Shown piece after piece: positions 17,567 through 26,198 of a stretch of DNA of 36,751 nucleotides. The DNA comes from Candidatus Methanoperedens sp. (GTDB lineage Archaea > Halobacteriota > Methanosarcinia > Methanosarcinales > Methanoperedenaceae). The stretch spans positions 1-36,751 of the forward strand of contig JAPZAP010000044.1 in NCBI GenBank assembly GCA_027460585.1. The letters are read 5' to 3'. Positions within the stretch are counted from its first letter, which is position 1; each line of letters starts with the position of its first letter. A program made the position numbers and the translations under genes. The notes beneath the pieces are model-generated. The model saw only the letters and a list, made by a program, of their open reading frames with translations, had not been told where the DNA came from and did not search any database.

Positions 17567-18607
17567 ATGAGTGTTGGAATTGTTTCATATGGCGCTTACA
17601 TACCCAGATACAGGATACGGGTTGAAGAAATAGCAAAAGTTTGGGGTGCAAACCCGAATAGCATAATCGACGGACTAATGGTTTATGAAAAATCAGTCCC
17701 CGATCTTGACGAAGATACAATAACGATCGCAGTGGAAGCTGCACGCCATGCAATTAATCGAGCTGGCATAGATCCCCAGGAAATTGGAGCTTTATATACT
17801 GGTTCGGAAAGTCACCCCTATGCGGTCAAACCTTCAAGCACAGTAGTTGCTGAAGCTATCGGGGCTACACCCAACCTCACTGTAGCAGATTTTGAGTTTG
17901 CCTGTAAAGCAGGGACAGCCGCAATCCAGACATGCATGGGCATGGTGGATTCCGGAATGATAAAACTTGGGATGGCAATAGGCGCTGATGTTTCACAGGG
18001 CGCACCTGGAGATGCGCTGGAATATACAGCTGCAGCAGGCGGAGTTGCTTACGTCATAGGAAAGAAGGATCTTGTGGCGAATATCGAATCCACATATTCA
18101 TTCACTACAGATACACCAGACTTCTGGAGAAGGGAAGGAATGCCTTATCCCGAACATGGAGGAAGGTTTACCGGAGAACCAGGATATTTCAAACATGTTT
18201 CATCGGCAGCCCAGGGTCTTATGAAAAAAATGGGCACAAAACCTTCAGATTACGATTATGCAATATTCCACCAGCCAAATGGCAAATTCCCCACGCGTGT
18301 AGCTAAAATGCTGGGATTCAGCAGCGAACAGATAAAACCAGGTCTTGTTGTAACACGGCTTGGGAATACGTATTCCGGTTCATGCATGATGGGACTTGCT
18401 GCAACCCTTGATATTGCAAAAGCAGGCGACAGGATATTCATGACATCATTTGGTTCCGGTGCGGGAAGCGATTCTTTCAGTTACACCGTGACAGACAGGA
18501 TCGAAGAAATACGCAATGGCGCACCCAGTGTTGAAAAATTGCTGGCTGATCCGATCTATATCAATTATGCGACATATGCAAGACACAAGAATAAGATCAA
18601 ATTATGA
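17567..18607 (+). CDS. Hydroxymethylglutaryl-CoA synthase (archaeal)
   Basis: A 346-aa thiolase-fold enzyme that condenses acetyl-CoA with acetoacetyl-CoA to HMG-CoA for the mevalonate pathway. The catalytic triad can be read as Glu81 ([11 protein letters not shown]), Cys113 ([11 protein letters not shown]) and His235 ([10 protein letters not shown]). The length is exactly that of archaeal HMG-CoA synthases. It is followed after 9 bases by the thiolase and then the DUF35 protein. In methanogens these three form a complex that channels acetoacetyl-CoA, so the operon order itself supports the assignment. Confidence 0.96.
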   Translation: MSVGIVSYGAYIPRYRIRVEEIAKVWGANPNSIIDGLMVYEKSVPDLDEDTITIAVEAARHAINRAGIDPQEIGALYTGSESHPYAVKPSSTVVAEAIGATPNLTVADFEFACKAGTAAIQTCMGMVDSGMIKLGMAIGADVSQGAPGDALEYTAAAGGVAYVIGKKDLVANIESTYSFTTDTPDFWRREGMPYPEHGGRFTGEPGYFKHVSSAAQGLMKKMGTKPSDYDYAIFHQPNGKFPTRVAKMLGFSSEQIKPGLVVTRLGNTYSGSCMMGLAATLDIAKAGDRIFMTSFGSGAGSDSFSYTVTDRIEEIRNGAPSVEKLLADPIYINYATYARHKNKIKL

Positions 18608-18616
18608 GGTGAAAAA

Positions 18617-19786
18617 ATGAGAGACGTTGCTATTATTGGAGTCGGATGTACGGAATTCGGCGAATTATGGGATAAATCATTCAGGGAGCTTTTCGTTGAA
18701 GCAGGGGTGAGCGCAATAGAGGATGCCAATGTGGCGGGCGGGAAAATAGATGCGCTGTATGTCGGGAATATGAGCGGCGGACGGTTCATCGAGCAGGAAC
18801 ATCTTGGCGCGCTCATTGCGGATTATTCGGGGCTTGCAAGCCTTCACATCCCTTCAACGCGCGTGGAAGCAGCATGTGCCTCAGGCGGGCTTGCGCTGAG
18901 GCAGGGAATTATTGCAGTAGCTTCCGGTTATCATGATATAGTGATTGCAGGAGGGGCTGAAAAAATGACTGATGTTGGCGTTGAAACCACAACTGATGCC
19001 CTTGCAGCAGCATCCGACAGGGAATGGGAAGGCATAATGGGCGCCACGTTCCCGGGACTGTATGCCATGATCGCAAGACTTCATATGCATAAATACGGGA
19101 CAACACAGGAACAACTGGCAGCTGTTGCGGTCAAGAACCATCACAATGGCACTATGAATCCAAAAGCCCAGTTCCAGAATGAGATCACGATCGACACCGT
19201 AATTAATTCAGTGATGGTCGCCGACCCACTGCGTGTTTTTGACTGCTCTCCTATATCCGATGGTGCGTCAGCCGTTGTTATTGCTTCGGCGGATGTCGCC
19301 AGGAAATATACGGATACCCCCATTTATGTAAAAGCGTCTGCGCAGGCAAGCGGCACCATTTCGCTTCATGACAGGCCCGATATTACCACGATCGATGCAA
19401 CGGTTGCGGCAGCGAATTGGGCTTATAAGATGGCAAAGCTTACTCCGAAGGATATTAATTTTGCAGAAGTCCATGATTGTTTTACGATAGCTGAGATATG
19501 CGCGATAGAAGACCTTGGGTTTGTGAAGAAAGGCGAAGGCGGAAAAGCGGCAGAATCCGGTTTGACCGCGATCGGTGGAAAGATCCCCGTAAACCCGTCA
19601 GGCGGATTGAAAGCATGCGGTCATCCTGTGGGTGCAACAGGTGTAAAACAGGCTGTTGAAATGGTCTTACAGCTGCGCGGCGAGGCAGGAAAAAGACAAA
19701 TTGATGGCGCAAATATCGGTCTTACCCACAATGTAGGCGGGTCAGGCGGCACTGCTGTTGTCCATATTTTCGGGAGGGATAAGTAA
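18617..19786 (+). CDS. Acetoacetyl-CoA thiolase (archaeal)
   Basis: A 389-aa thiolase. The nucleophilic Cys is Cys87 ([12 protein letters not shown]), and the C-terminal catalytic motif is [17 protein letters not shown] with Cys and His in C-G-H. It joins two acetyl-CoA molecules to acetoacetyl-CoA, the substrate of the upstream HMG-CoA synthase. A Shine-Dalgarno GAGGTGA precedes the ATG. The stop codon overlaps the start of the DUF35 gene by one base (19786). Archaeal thiolases of this type are thermodynamically driven by complex formation with HMG-CoA synthase through the DUF35 protein. Confidence 0.95.
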   Translation: MRDVAIIGVGCTEFGELWDKSFRELFVEAGVSAIEDANVAGGKIDALYVGNMSGGRFIEQEHLGALIADYSGLASLHIPSTRVEAACASGGLALRQGIIAVASGYHDIVIAGGAEKMTDVGVETTTDALAAASDREWEGIMGATFPGLYAMIARLHMHKYGTTQEQLAAVAVKNHHNGTMNPKAQFQNEITIDTVINSVMVADPLRVFDCSPISDGASAVVIASADVARKYTDTPIYVKASAQASGTISLHDRPDITTIDATVAAANWAYKMAKLTPKDINFAEVHDCFTIAEICAIEDLGFVKKGEGGKAAESGLTAIGGKIPVNPSGGLKACGHPVGATGVKQAVEMVLQLRGEAGKRQIDGANIGLTHNVGGSGGTAVVHIFGRDK

Positions 19787-20181
19787 TGTCAGTCCCACGA
19801 TTCTGGAGAAGACTCAAGAATATTTATAATCTCATCGGAACGCACTGTGAAAAATGCGGAAGTTTCCTGTATCCGCCCAGGAACATGTGCCCCAAATGCA
19901 GAAGGAATGGCATGACCATACCTTTCAAATTCAAGGGTACTGGTGAAGTATTAACATATACGATCGTCCATACCGGCGCAAAGGATTACACTAAACTCAC
20001 GCCATATATTCTCGCTATAATAAAACTCGATGAGGGGCCGCAGCTTACCTCCCAGGTAATATGCGACCATTCACAGATCCGCATTGGAATGAAGGTAAAA
20101 GCAGCATTCAGGAAGCTTGGCGAAGAGAGCGAAAAGGGAATGATATATTACGGGACAAAATTTGTCCCGATGGAAGGTTAA
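19786..20181 (+). CDS. DUF35 zinc-ribbon/OB-fold protein, thiolase-HMG-CoA synthase scaffold
   Basis: A 131-aa protein with a rubredoxin-like zinc ribbon (Cys21, Cys24, Cys35 and Cys38: THCEKCG, then MCPKCRR) and an OB-fold domain (FKGTGEVLTYTIVHT through the AAFRKLGEES region). In the methanogen complex of this type, the DUF35 subunit bridges thiolase and HMG-CoA synthase and shares the CoA site. Its position immediately after the thiolase gene supports that role. The stop overlaps by 4 bases the convergent small antitoxin-like gene. Confidence 0.93.
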   Translation: MSVPRFWRRLKNIYNLIGTHCEKCGSFLYPPRNMCPKCRRNGMTIPFKFKGTGEVLTYTIVHTGAKDYTKLTPYILAIIKLDEGPQLTSQVICDHSQIRIGMKVKAAFRKLGEESEKGMIYYGTKFVPMEG

Positions 20182-20420
20182 GCGGGAGTGTAACCTTTTC
20201 CCTTCATTCGGGATTTAAATTCCTCTTTTGTAATCCCTTTAAAATCTGCAAGGCGGCGGTAATGTTCTTTGATATGTTCCTCGCTTATATCCTCAATTGA
20301 TACCTTGTCCATAAGCATATTTAGAACATTGTCAAATGTCCAATCACCAAATTTATAATCTGATAACCTTTCTTTTGTTCTCTCATTGATTGTAATAGTA
20401 GTAGGCACAATTAAAACCAT
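20178..20420 (-). CDS. Small antitoxin-like protein (VapB/DUF7557-like), solitary
   Basis: From the ATG at 20420 the protein is 80 aa, beginning MVLIVPTTITINERTKERL. The opening strand TTITI followed by an amphipathic helix and WTFDNVLNML is the usual look of archaeal VapB-type or DUF7557 antitoxins (a strand, then ETKERLxxLK.., then a helix with W-D-xx-L-N-x-L-L). The rest is charged and helical. No PIN-domain toxin is adjacent, so it is either an orphan antitoxin or a DNA-binding regulator. An upstream start at 20480 would add repeat-free but unlikely N-terminal residues. Confidence 0.65.
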   Translation of the reverse strand: MVLIVPTTITINERTKERLSDYKFGDWTFDNVLNMLMDKVSIEDISEEHIKEHYRRLADFKGITKEEFKSRMKGKGYTPA

Positions 20421-20534
20421 TATTTTAATTGATAATAAAGTTATCGAAGCCCCGATGGAAAATAAGAAAGTTTTTAGCACTGTATGGGAAAAGATAACTA
20501 TGACAGGAAAGGAAGATTCGGTTCATAACCCCCA

Positions 20535-20584
20535 AATCCGTGCGTATCCGCGCAATCCGTGTCATCCGTGTCATCCGTGTTCCC
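20535..20584. repeat. Tandem-like cluster of ATCCGTG repeat units
   Basis: AATCCGTGCGTATCCGCGC is followed by AATCCGTGTCATCCGTGTC and ATCCGTGTTCCC, that is, five to six degenerate units of about 9-10 bases. It is the densest copy of the repeat family also seen at 1505-1526 and 4528-4590. It lies in the 323-base spacer 20421-20743, in which I see no gene. Read as protein it gives the artificial Arg-Ile/Arg-Val repeat that can be mistaken for an N-terminal extension of the next gene. Confidence 0.65.
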
Positions 20585-20743
20585 TTCCGTTTGATGAATA
20601 CTAACTCATCAGCCCAAACAACCATGCCCATAAAACTCAGCCTCTTCCTTATCCCACTGTCACATCCATCTTCTATCAAACAATACTTTTATCCAAAAGA
20701 TTTGAGCAAAACACAAAAATACCAATGCGACAATTATATTCCA

Positions 20744-21415
20744 ATGATATCTGTCGGAGTAATAACCCGCGGAAAATATGGTCTGCGCTTAATTGAAAAT
20801 GTAAGAACTAATTCCAATTTCAAGATATCATCAATAGAACTCCCCGAACAGCTTCCGGATTTTATAGAAACACCGGCGGATTTCATAAACGAATTGATCC
20901 CTGATAAAAGTATTTTTTCAAACGACCTGATAATCGCATATACTCTTCATCCTGACCTGGCGCCCCAGATCATTCGCCTGGCAGGTGAAAATGGAGCAAG
21001 CGCCGTGATCATAGCAGGAGGCGCAGCGATGGTTGGCGGACAGTCTGAAATAACAAGCCTCTCAAAAAAATACAACATTAATGTTCAGGTACATGAGATA
21101 TGCTGCGATATCGAATGCAGTGGGGACAGGATTGTCGATGAATTCGCATCATGTTTCGGGAGACCCGAAGTGAGAATTAAAACAAATAATGGCCTGGTAA
21201 CAAATGTAAAGATCATTCGCGGTGCACCATGCGGAAGTACGTGGCACATGGCAAAAGGACTTGTGGGAACAAAAATTGATGAAGCACCTGCCAGGGCTGG
21301 TCTTCTTATCCAGCAATATCCGTGCAGGGCTGTGCGAGGCAACAAAGGCGGAATACATAAAGCTGCAAAGCTTCATAAGGAATCAGTAGAAAGAGCATTA
21401 AAAGAGAGTGTTTAG
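20744..21415 (+). CDS. DUF166 family protein
   Basis: From the ATG at 20744 the protein is 223 aa and begins MISVGVITRGKYGLRLIENV, which fits the DUF166 family. A longer open frame to 20540 exists, but its first 68 residues come from the AATCCGTG repeats and do not look like protein. Conserved features include the Cys-rich CCDIECSGDR, GAPCGSTWHMAKGL and YPCRAVRGNKGG, which suggest a metal or Fe-S cluster site. The biochemical function is unknown to me. It directly abuts the malic enzyme gene (stop TAG at 21413-21415, next ATG at 21416). Confidence 0.82.
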   Translation: MISVGVITRGKYGLRLIENVRTNSNFKISSIELPEQLPDFIETPADFINELIPDKSIFSNDLIIAYTLHPDLAPQIIRLAGENGASAVIIAGGAAMVGGQSEITSLSKKYNINVQVHEICCDIECSGDRIVDEFASCFGRPEVRIKTNNGLVTNVKIIRGAPCGSTWHMAKGLVGTKIDEAPARAGLLIQQYPCRAVRGNKGGIHKAAKLHKESVERALKESV

Positions 21416-22642
21416 ATGACAGAATCAATATATGAACGCTCACTCAAATTCCATGAGAAGCACCAGGGAAAAATAGAATTAAGAAGCAAGGTCAAAATGA
21501 AAACAAAAGATGACCTGAGCCTTGCCTATACACCCGGAGTGGCAGAAGCTTGTCTGCGTATCCATAAGAATAAAGATGATATTTACCGCTACACATCAAA
21601 AGGAAACTTTGTAGCAGTCGTCAGCGATGGAACATCCGTTCTGGGCCTGGGCGATCTGGGCGCTCATGCTGCCTTGCCTGTGATGGAAGGAAAGGCGATG
21701 CTTTTTAAGGTTTTTGCAGGTGTGGACGCCTTCCCGATATGCCTTGACACGAAAGATACTGAAGAAATTATCAAATCCGTAAAGTTCCTAGCGCCTGTTT
21801 TCGGGGGCATCAATCTTGAGGATATCGCAGCCCCCCGTTGTTTTGAGATAGAAACACGCCTAAAGGAATTACTTGATATCCCGGTGTTCCACGACGATCA
21901 GCACGGTGCGGCGCTTGTCATGCTTGCTGCACTCATAAATGCCCTGAAAGTGGTGGGAAAGAAATTCCACGATATAAAAGTCGTAATAAGCGGAGCGGGA
22001 GCAGCAGCCATAGCAAGCGCAAAACTTCTCCTGAATGAAGGTGTGAGAGATATCATAATGTGCGATTCAACTGGCATAATTTACCAGGGAAGATCCGGGA
22101 TGAACCTATACAAAGAAGAGCTTTCCAGGGTCACCAACAAAAATCGTATTTCAGGAACCCTCAGTGATGCGATGAAAGGCGCGGATGTTTTCATAGGTTT
22201 ATCCGTTGGCGGGCTTGTAACTGAAGAAATGGTGCGTTCCATGGCAGATGATGCGATTGTTCTTCCACTTGCGAATCCCACACCAGAGATAATGCCGGAA
22301 AAAGCAAGGAAGGCAGGTGCTCGGATTGTGGGGTCGGGACGTTCAGATTGCCCCAACCAGATAAATAATGCGCTTGGCTTTCCCGGAGTATTCAGGGGCG
22401 CTCTTGATGTCAGGGCCAGTGATATCAATGAGGAAATGACGATGGCAGCGGCAAATGCGCTTGCTTTATTCGTGCCTGAACCATCGCAGGATTGTATCAT
22501 TCCAAGTATTTTTGATCCCAGGGTTGCACCGTCTGTCGCTTCAGCCGTGGCGAGGGCTGCAATGGATAGCGGTGTTGCGAGGCTTCAGGTTGATCCCGAT
22601 GATGTGGCAAGACATACGATAGAACTTATAAAAAATCAATGA
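21416..22642 (+). CDS. NAD(P)-dependent malic enzyme
   Basis: A 408-aa prokaryotic-type malic enzyme that converts malate to pyruvate and CO2. The catalytic Tyr is in LAYTPGVAEAC, the Lys in MEGKAMLFK and the metal-binding acids in GINLEDIAAPRCFEIE and FHDDQHGAA. The C-terminal Rossmann fold is marked by VISGAGAAAIASAKLLL, and the closing motif is ALANPTPEI (here LPLANPTPEIMPE). Length and motif order are standard for the short bacterial/archaeal form without a phosphotransacetylase domain. It is likely co-transcribed with the DUF166 gene before it and the rhomboid gene after it (ATGA overlap at 22639-22642). Confidence 0.94.
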   Translation: MTESIYERSLKFHEKHQGKIELRSKVKMKTKDDLSLAYTPGVAEACLRIHKNKDDIYRYTSKGNFVAVVSDGTSVLGLGDLGAHAALPVMEGKAMLFKVFAGVDAFPICLDTKDTEEIIKSVKFLAPVFGGINLEDIAAPRCFEIETRLKELLDIPVFHDDQHGAALVMLAALINALKVVGKKFHDIKVVISGAGAAAIASAKLLLNEGVRDIIMCDSTGIIYQGRSGMNLYKEELSRVTNKNRISGTLSDAMKGADVFIGLSVGGLVTEEMVRSMADDAIVLPLANPTPEIMPEKARKAGARIVGSGRSDCPNQINNALGFPGVFRGALDVRASDINEEMTMAAANALALFVPEPSQDCIIPSIFDPRVAPSVASAVARAAMDSGVARLQVDPDDVARHTIELIKNQ

Positions 22643-23235
22643 AATTCACAAACTTCCTGATATTTTTATGTGTGTCCATCACGCTATACGCCTGGGGCGC
22701 GAACGAAAATCTTGCATTCAGTCAATATGCCCTTTTTAATGGCGGGTACTACACACTTATCACGGGGATATTTGTTCATGCGAGTTGGGTCCATCTTATC
22801 GGAAATATGGTTTTCCTGTATATTTTCGGCAACAGTCTTGAGGACGAAGTGGGCGCCTTCAATACCGCCCTTGTTTTTTTCACAGGCGGCGTCCTTTCAT
22901 TCATCCTGAGCATCCCATTCTATCCCGGGGCGAACATGCTTGGCGCTTCAGCCGCCATATTTTCTGTTATGGCTGCGCTGCTTCTTGTGCGCCGCCCCGG
23001 TTATTCCTTCCGTTTCCTCTCGCCAATTGGACCTCTTGCGCTTCTTTATTTCATTTTCAATATCATGGCGGTCGAGAACGGGGCTGGAGGAAATGTGGCA
23101 TATATGTCGCATGTTTTCGGATTCGTTATCGGGCTTTTTTTTGGCGCGCGGTGGAATAATAAGTGGAGAGAAAGCCTGTTGCTTACGATTTTGCTGCTTG
23201 CAGGGTATGTATTATTGTATAATTATCTTTTTTAA
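22639..23235 (+). CDS. Rhomboid-family intramembrane serine protease
   Basis: A 198-aa membrane protein with six predicted transmembrane segments. The catalytic dyad is Ser104 in LGASAAIFS and His158 in YMSHVFGFVIG. The accessory His and Asn lie in HLIGNMVFL (52-60), as in GlpG-like rhomboids. It starts within the stop codon of malic enzyme, so it is translated from the same transcript. Substrates are unknown. The N-terminus begins directly with a membrane segment and lacks an extra cytoplasmic domain. Confidence 0.93.
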   Translation: MKFTNFLIFLCVSITLYAWGANENLAFSQYALFNGGYYTLITGIFVHASWVHLIGNMVFLYIFGNSLEDEVGAFNTALVFFTGGVLSFILSIPFYPGANMLGASAAIFSVMAALLLVRRPGYSFRFLSPIGPLALLYFIFNIMAVENGAGGNVAYMSHVFGFVIGLFFGARWNNKWRESLLLTILLLAGYVLLYNYLF

Positions 23236-23604
23236 TTTCACGGATAAATGATCCGGGTAAGATAATCAACCACAGAGGACGCAGAGATAACAGAGTTGTA
23301 ATAACATTTTTTCTTGCGCCGGACTCTACACGCCGGATTCGTTGCAACAGCGCAGATAATCACACGTTATAAGACCCTATAGAGTGACAGTTTAAATTTG
23401 TGTTGGTATTTAGGTCAATGTGCAACACATCTTAATTGATTGACCTAAAACAAGTTATATTTCGAAGCTAATGATAAAGATTTTAACATTCATAAACACA
23501 AAACTTATATAAGAGATATACCTATAAAAATAAATTCTTAATACAAGAGGTCAGCCCAAACAAGATAAATTTCCAATCCACCGTTTTTGGGCTGCCATCT
23601 TCAT
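23236..23604. other. Intergenic stretch with repeats and inverted repeats
   Basis: No gene is seen between the rhomboid gene and the convergent small membrane protein gene. It contains a copy of the ACCACAGAG repeat (23269-23286), a perfect 11-bp inverted repeat TTTAGGTCAAT (23409-23419) / ATTGACCTAAA (23439-23449) with 19 bases between, and AGCCCAAA (23553-23560) / TTTGGGCT (23586-23593). The last could form a stem just downstream of the minus-strand stop at 23605. Confidence 0.5.
23269..23286 (+). repeat. ACCACAGAG dispersed repeat, left copy
   Basis: ACCACAGAGGACGCAGAG. The reverse complement of 24412-24429 (ACCACAGAGCGCACAGAG) matches it at 15 of 18 positions, so the two copies bracket the HTH/membrane-protein pair in inverted orientation. 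This motif type is common between genes in many anaerobe and archaeal genomes. Confidence 0.6.
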
Positions 23605-23772
23605 TTATTTAAGTAATGGGCGCTGACTCGAAGTCACTGCATAATATGGAGTTCGAAATTCTACAGTGGCTGCGCGTTTGATGTGGTCTGCAACTGCGAC
23701 ACCTACTATAACCAATGCTACTGCAAAACCAAGAGCTATAATTAGCCCGCCATTATTGTTATTGCCGCTCAT
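23605..23772 (-). CDS. Small single-span membrane protein (55 aa)
   Basis: A 55-aa frame preceded by a strong Shine-Dalgarno (GGAGGTG, 23783-23789 on the opposite strand) 9 bases before the ATG. Polar N-terminus M-S-G-N4-G-G, one hydrophobic helix (about 10-28), then DHIKRAATVEFRTPYY and a polar end. No family is recognised. It starts 6 bases after the end of the membrane-anchored HTH gene upstream, so the two form an operon. Small glycine-rich membrane proteins of this kind also occur in the element at 25647-32972, but a link is unproven. Confidence 0.65.
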   Translation of the reverse strand: MSGNNNNGGLIIALGFAVALVIVGVAVADHIKRAATVEFRTPYYAVTSSQRPLLK

Positions 23773-23778
23773 CGCTTT

Positions 23779-24054
23779 TCACCTCCTCTCACTTTCTAAT
23801 AATTTTGCGAGAAGAATCCCGGCACCAATTAAGCCGGCTCCTACCAGTATTGCATTAAATGTATCATCATCGCCCTCTTTTTTGGCTCGTTTATTAATTC
23901 TTGCCAGTTGATATTGTATTGCACTTTGGCTTACACCTAACCGTTGTGCAATATCTTCTTGGCTATAACCAAGTCCTCTCATTTTTATGATTTCTGCTAT
24001 TTCCTTTTCTGTTAAACGCCTTTCAGGCATAGAATTATCAATTGATTTATTCAT
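23779..24054 (-). CDS. HTH protein with C-terminal membrane helix
   Basis: A 91-aa protein. Residues 14-52 form a resolvase/sigma-like helix-turn-helix (LTEKEIAEIIKMRGLGYSQE, then DIAQRLGVSQSAIQYQLARI), followed by a basic linker (NKRAKKEGDDD) and a hydrophobic Gly/Leu-rich helix (about 67-84) ending in ESERR. A DNA-binding domain tethered to the membrane is unusual and could link DNA to the envelope or control the adjacent small membrane protein gene. The frame runs to the Shine-Dalgarno of that gene. I do not recognise the family. The surrounding region is AT-rich. Confidence 0.75.
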   Translation of the reverse strand: MNKSIDNSMPERRLTEKEIAEIIKMRGLGYSQEDIAQRLGVSQSAIQYQLARINKRAKKEGDDDTFNAILVGAGLIGAGILLAKLLESERR

Positions 24055-24475
24055 ATATAAACATTTCTAATACTATACAAATACAATTGGTATAGTACAA
24101 AAACATATTCAATCATACATTATCTCTCATGAGAAATAATGTTAGTGATTAGTCATTATTAACTTATTTTTCCCTACACTCACAAAGTCCATCTCCCAAA
24201 CTCGACGGTCAATTATTATATATGAGCCAAGCCGACGGAAAGATGTTTAAGAGTGTCACGAAGATGAACAACCCGAAAAAAAAAGTTGTTGAATTGTTCT
24301 TATCTTAATAATAAACAAACACTTTTTACAATAAAAAGAGCATTATTGTATAATCGTTATCATCGGACGCATTATTTAATACTATGCTACATATGGATTG
24401 TAGTACTAATTCTCTGTGCGCTCTGTGGTTTTTTTAGTATCAGAAGGTAGCCACGATATACTCGTAAGATGTATT
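24055..24475. other. AT-rich intergenic stretch, no clear gene
   Basis: It holds the promoter of the HTH/membrane gene pair (TATA-like sequence before 24054), a 28-codon frame 24222-24308 (M-S-Q-A-D-G-K-M-F-K...) placed just after a TATATA element, and the right ACCACAGAG copy (24412-24429). The short frame has no family evidence and could be a relic. The rest looks like plain spacer. Confidence 0.4.
24412..24429 (-). repeat. ACCACAGAG dispersed repeat, right copy (inverted)
   Basis: CTCTGTGCGCTCTGTGGT on the + strand, followed by a T run. It is the inverted partner of 23269-23286. The T run makes it possible that it also works as a terminator for + strand transcripts. Confidence 0.55.
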
Positions 24476-25633
24476 TCACTCAAGTTCCTTTATAAACTCA
24501 CTCAGCCTTCCGCATGTTACCTTTTTCTTTGCCTCGCTGCATCTCTTGACCCTGTCAAGCAGCGTGCACATCTGCTCATGCGTCAGATCATACCCCATCT
24601 TCTGCACAACGCCCTTCAGAGCCTTTGTCCCTGTGTGTTTCCCTATGATTATTTCTCTTTTCGCTCCCACCATTTCAGGCGCGAACAATTCGTAAGTCAT
24701 TGGTTCCTCAAGAACGGCAGCCACATGTATCCCGGATTCATGGGCAAATGCATTTGAGCCCACGATGGCTTTTGTCCTGGGGATCGGTATTTCAGCATAC
24801 TGTTCCACAAGCTTTGAAAGCTCCATCAACTTGCTTACATCATATCTCTCGATGCCGTATTGAACACGCAGGCTCACAAGCAGTTCCTCAAGCGAAGCAT
24901 TTCCGCAGCGTTCACCGATACCGTTAACAGTTGTGTGAAGCTGGAAAGCCCCTGCCTCGGCTGCGCTTAACGTGTTTGCGACAGCCATTCCAAGGTCGTT
25001 ATGGCAGTGGATGCACAACTTGGCTTTTGTGATTTTCTTGATCTCGCTGACAAGGTAGAACGTTGTACTTGGATTCAAGATCCCTACTGTATCGGCTATA
25101 CTGACATAATCCGCGCCATGCTCTTCTGCGGATTTATATATGGATTTAAGGACATTGATATCTGTTCGTGTGGCGTCCTCTACCGCAAACCTTACCGTAA
25201 GACCATGGCTTTTGGCATAATCAAGCACATCAAGCGCGCAGGATGTAGCTTCATCAAATGTCTTGTGGTATTTATGTTTAAGGTGCAGATCGGATGTTGC
25301 GATAAAGATACTCACGAAATCCACATCACATCTTAATGCAGTATCAACATCTTTCGCCACTGAACGAGCAAGACAGCATATTTTTGCATTAAGTCCAAGA
25401 TGAGCGATTTCCCGGACAGTAGCTTCTTCTGCTTTAGAAACCACAGGGAACCCGGCTTCGATAACTTCAACGCCAATGGTGTCAAGTTTTTCCGCCATCG
25501 CGATCTTTTCCTGTGTTGTGAAAGCTACACCAGGTGTCTGTTCACCATCCCGCAGAGTGACATCGCATATTTCGATATCTTTGGGTTTATGATTAATGAA
25601 TTTCATGAAATTATTTTTAGAGTAATTAGTCAT
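24476..25633 (-). CDS. aksA: Homocitrate synthase (AksA type)
   Basis: A 385-aa member of the isopropylmalate/homocitrate synthase family. It shows ICDVTLRDGEQTPGVAF (metal and substrate site), the metal-binding HxH in CIHCHNDLGMAVAN, and NGIGERCGNASLEE. The protein ends soon after the catalytic and linker regions (about 385 aa) and lacks the C-terminal LeuA regulatory domain of 2-isopropylmalate synthase and citramalate synthase (about 500 aa). This favours AksA, which makes homocitrate and its longer homologues for coenzyme B. The homoaconitase-type gene at 15409 would act next. The upstream sequence is interrupted by the left attachment repeat of an integrated element, only 13 bases before the ATG. 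Confidence 0.85.
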   Translation of the reverse strand: MTNYSKNNFMKFINHKPKDIEICDVTLRDGEQTPGVAFTTQEKIAMAEKLDTIGVEVIEAGFPVVSKAEEATVREIAHLGLNAKICCLARSVAKDVDTALRCDVDFVSIFIATSDLHLKHKYHKTFDEATSCALDVLDYAKSHGLTVRFAVEDATRTDINVLKSIYKSAEEHGADYVSIADTVGILNPSTTFYLVSEIKKITKAKLCIHCHNDLGMAVANTLSAAEAGAFQLHTTVNGIGERCGNASLEELLVSLRVQYGIERYDVSKLMELSKLVEQYAEIPIPRTKAIVGSNAFAHESGIHVAAVLEEPMTYELFAPEMVGAKREIIIGKHTGTKALKGVVQKMGYDLTHEQMCTLLDRVKRCSEAKKKVTCGRLSEFIKELE

Positions 25634-25646
25634 ATTTATCAGGATT

Positions 25647-25662
25647 ATTAACGACGTTTAAT
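25647..25662 (+). repeat. Left attachment-site repeat (attL core)
   Basis: ATTAACGACGTTTAAT. On its element side is TTGTTAACAACATATT (25667-25682), which matches at 14 of 16 positions a sequence on the element side of the right repeat. This fits recombinase arm sites flanking the core in a circular attP. Confidence 0.6.
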
Positions 25663-25785
25663 GCTTTGTTAACAACATATTTTATGTTTAATTGTATCAA
25701 CATGCTGGAATTAACATCACCTTATTGTTTAAAAAGCTTTTCAATCCTCCCCCATAACATTTTAACTTTTTTTTTAAAAAGGCAT

Positions 25786-26187
25786 TTAGCCAATATTCAG
25801 TACTCTAAAAGGAATATAGCGTTTAAGCCTGTTCGGTGTGTTTCTATTCACCTGGATAAAGTCAGTGTCATTGAAAAGTTTATAAATTAAAATGATCGGT
25901 GAAATGACAAATACCATTGCAATGAGGGTAGGTGAAACTTTATCATAATTCAAAAGCCCAAAATCAAGTATCACCAAAACCATAAAAATAAAGGCCGCAG
26001 TTAGTACTGATGTGTCAGAAGTCATATCAACAGGATAAAAATAATTGTATATGGTTATAACTAAAACACCAACTAAAGTAAGCATAAAGAGGTAAACTAT
26101 ATTGAAAAAAAGCATTTTAAACGCCTCTTCTAATGTAAGCGTCCTGATCAAATCACTCATTTTCTTAATAGGTTGTTCAGAAACCAT
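25786..26187 (-). CDS. Multi-span membrane protein of the element
   Basis: A 133-aa protein with a short cytoplasmic N-terminus and about four hydrophobic helices (near 26-46, 61-75, 85-100 and others), ending with a basic RLKRYIPFRVL tail. No family is recognised. It is the last gene of a minus-strand run (26800 to 25786), 11 bases after the preceding membrane protein gene. Position at the element edge and membrane nature suggest an envelope or secretion role for the element, but nothing specific can be said. Confidence 0.65.
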   Translation of the reverse strand: MVSEQPIKKMSDLIRTLTLEEAFKMLFFNIVYLFMLTLVGVLVITIYNYFYPVDMTSDTSVLTAAFIFMVLVILDFGLLNYDKVSPTLIAMVFVISPIILIYKLFNDTDFIQVNRNTPNRLKRYIPFRVLNIG

Positions 26188-26198
26188 AGTATCCTATA

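Noticed and set aside
20540-20743. N-terminal extension of the DUF166 protein
   Set aside because: The 68 extra residues are an Arg-Ile/Arg-Val repeat encoded by the AATCCGTG repeats; the family N-terminus starts at the ATG at 20744.
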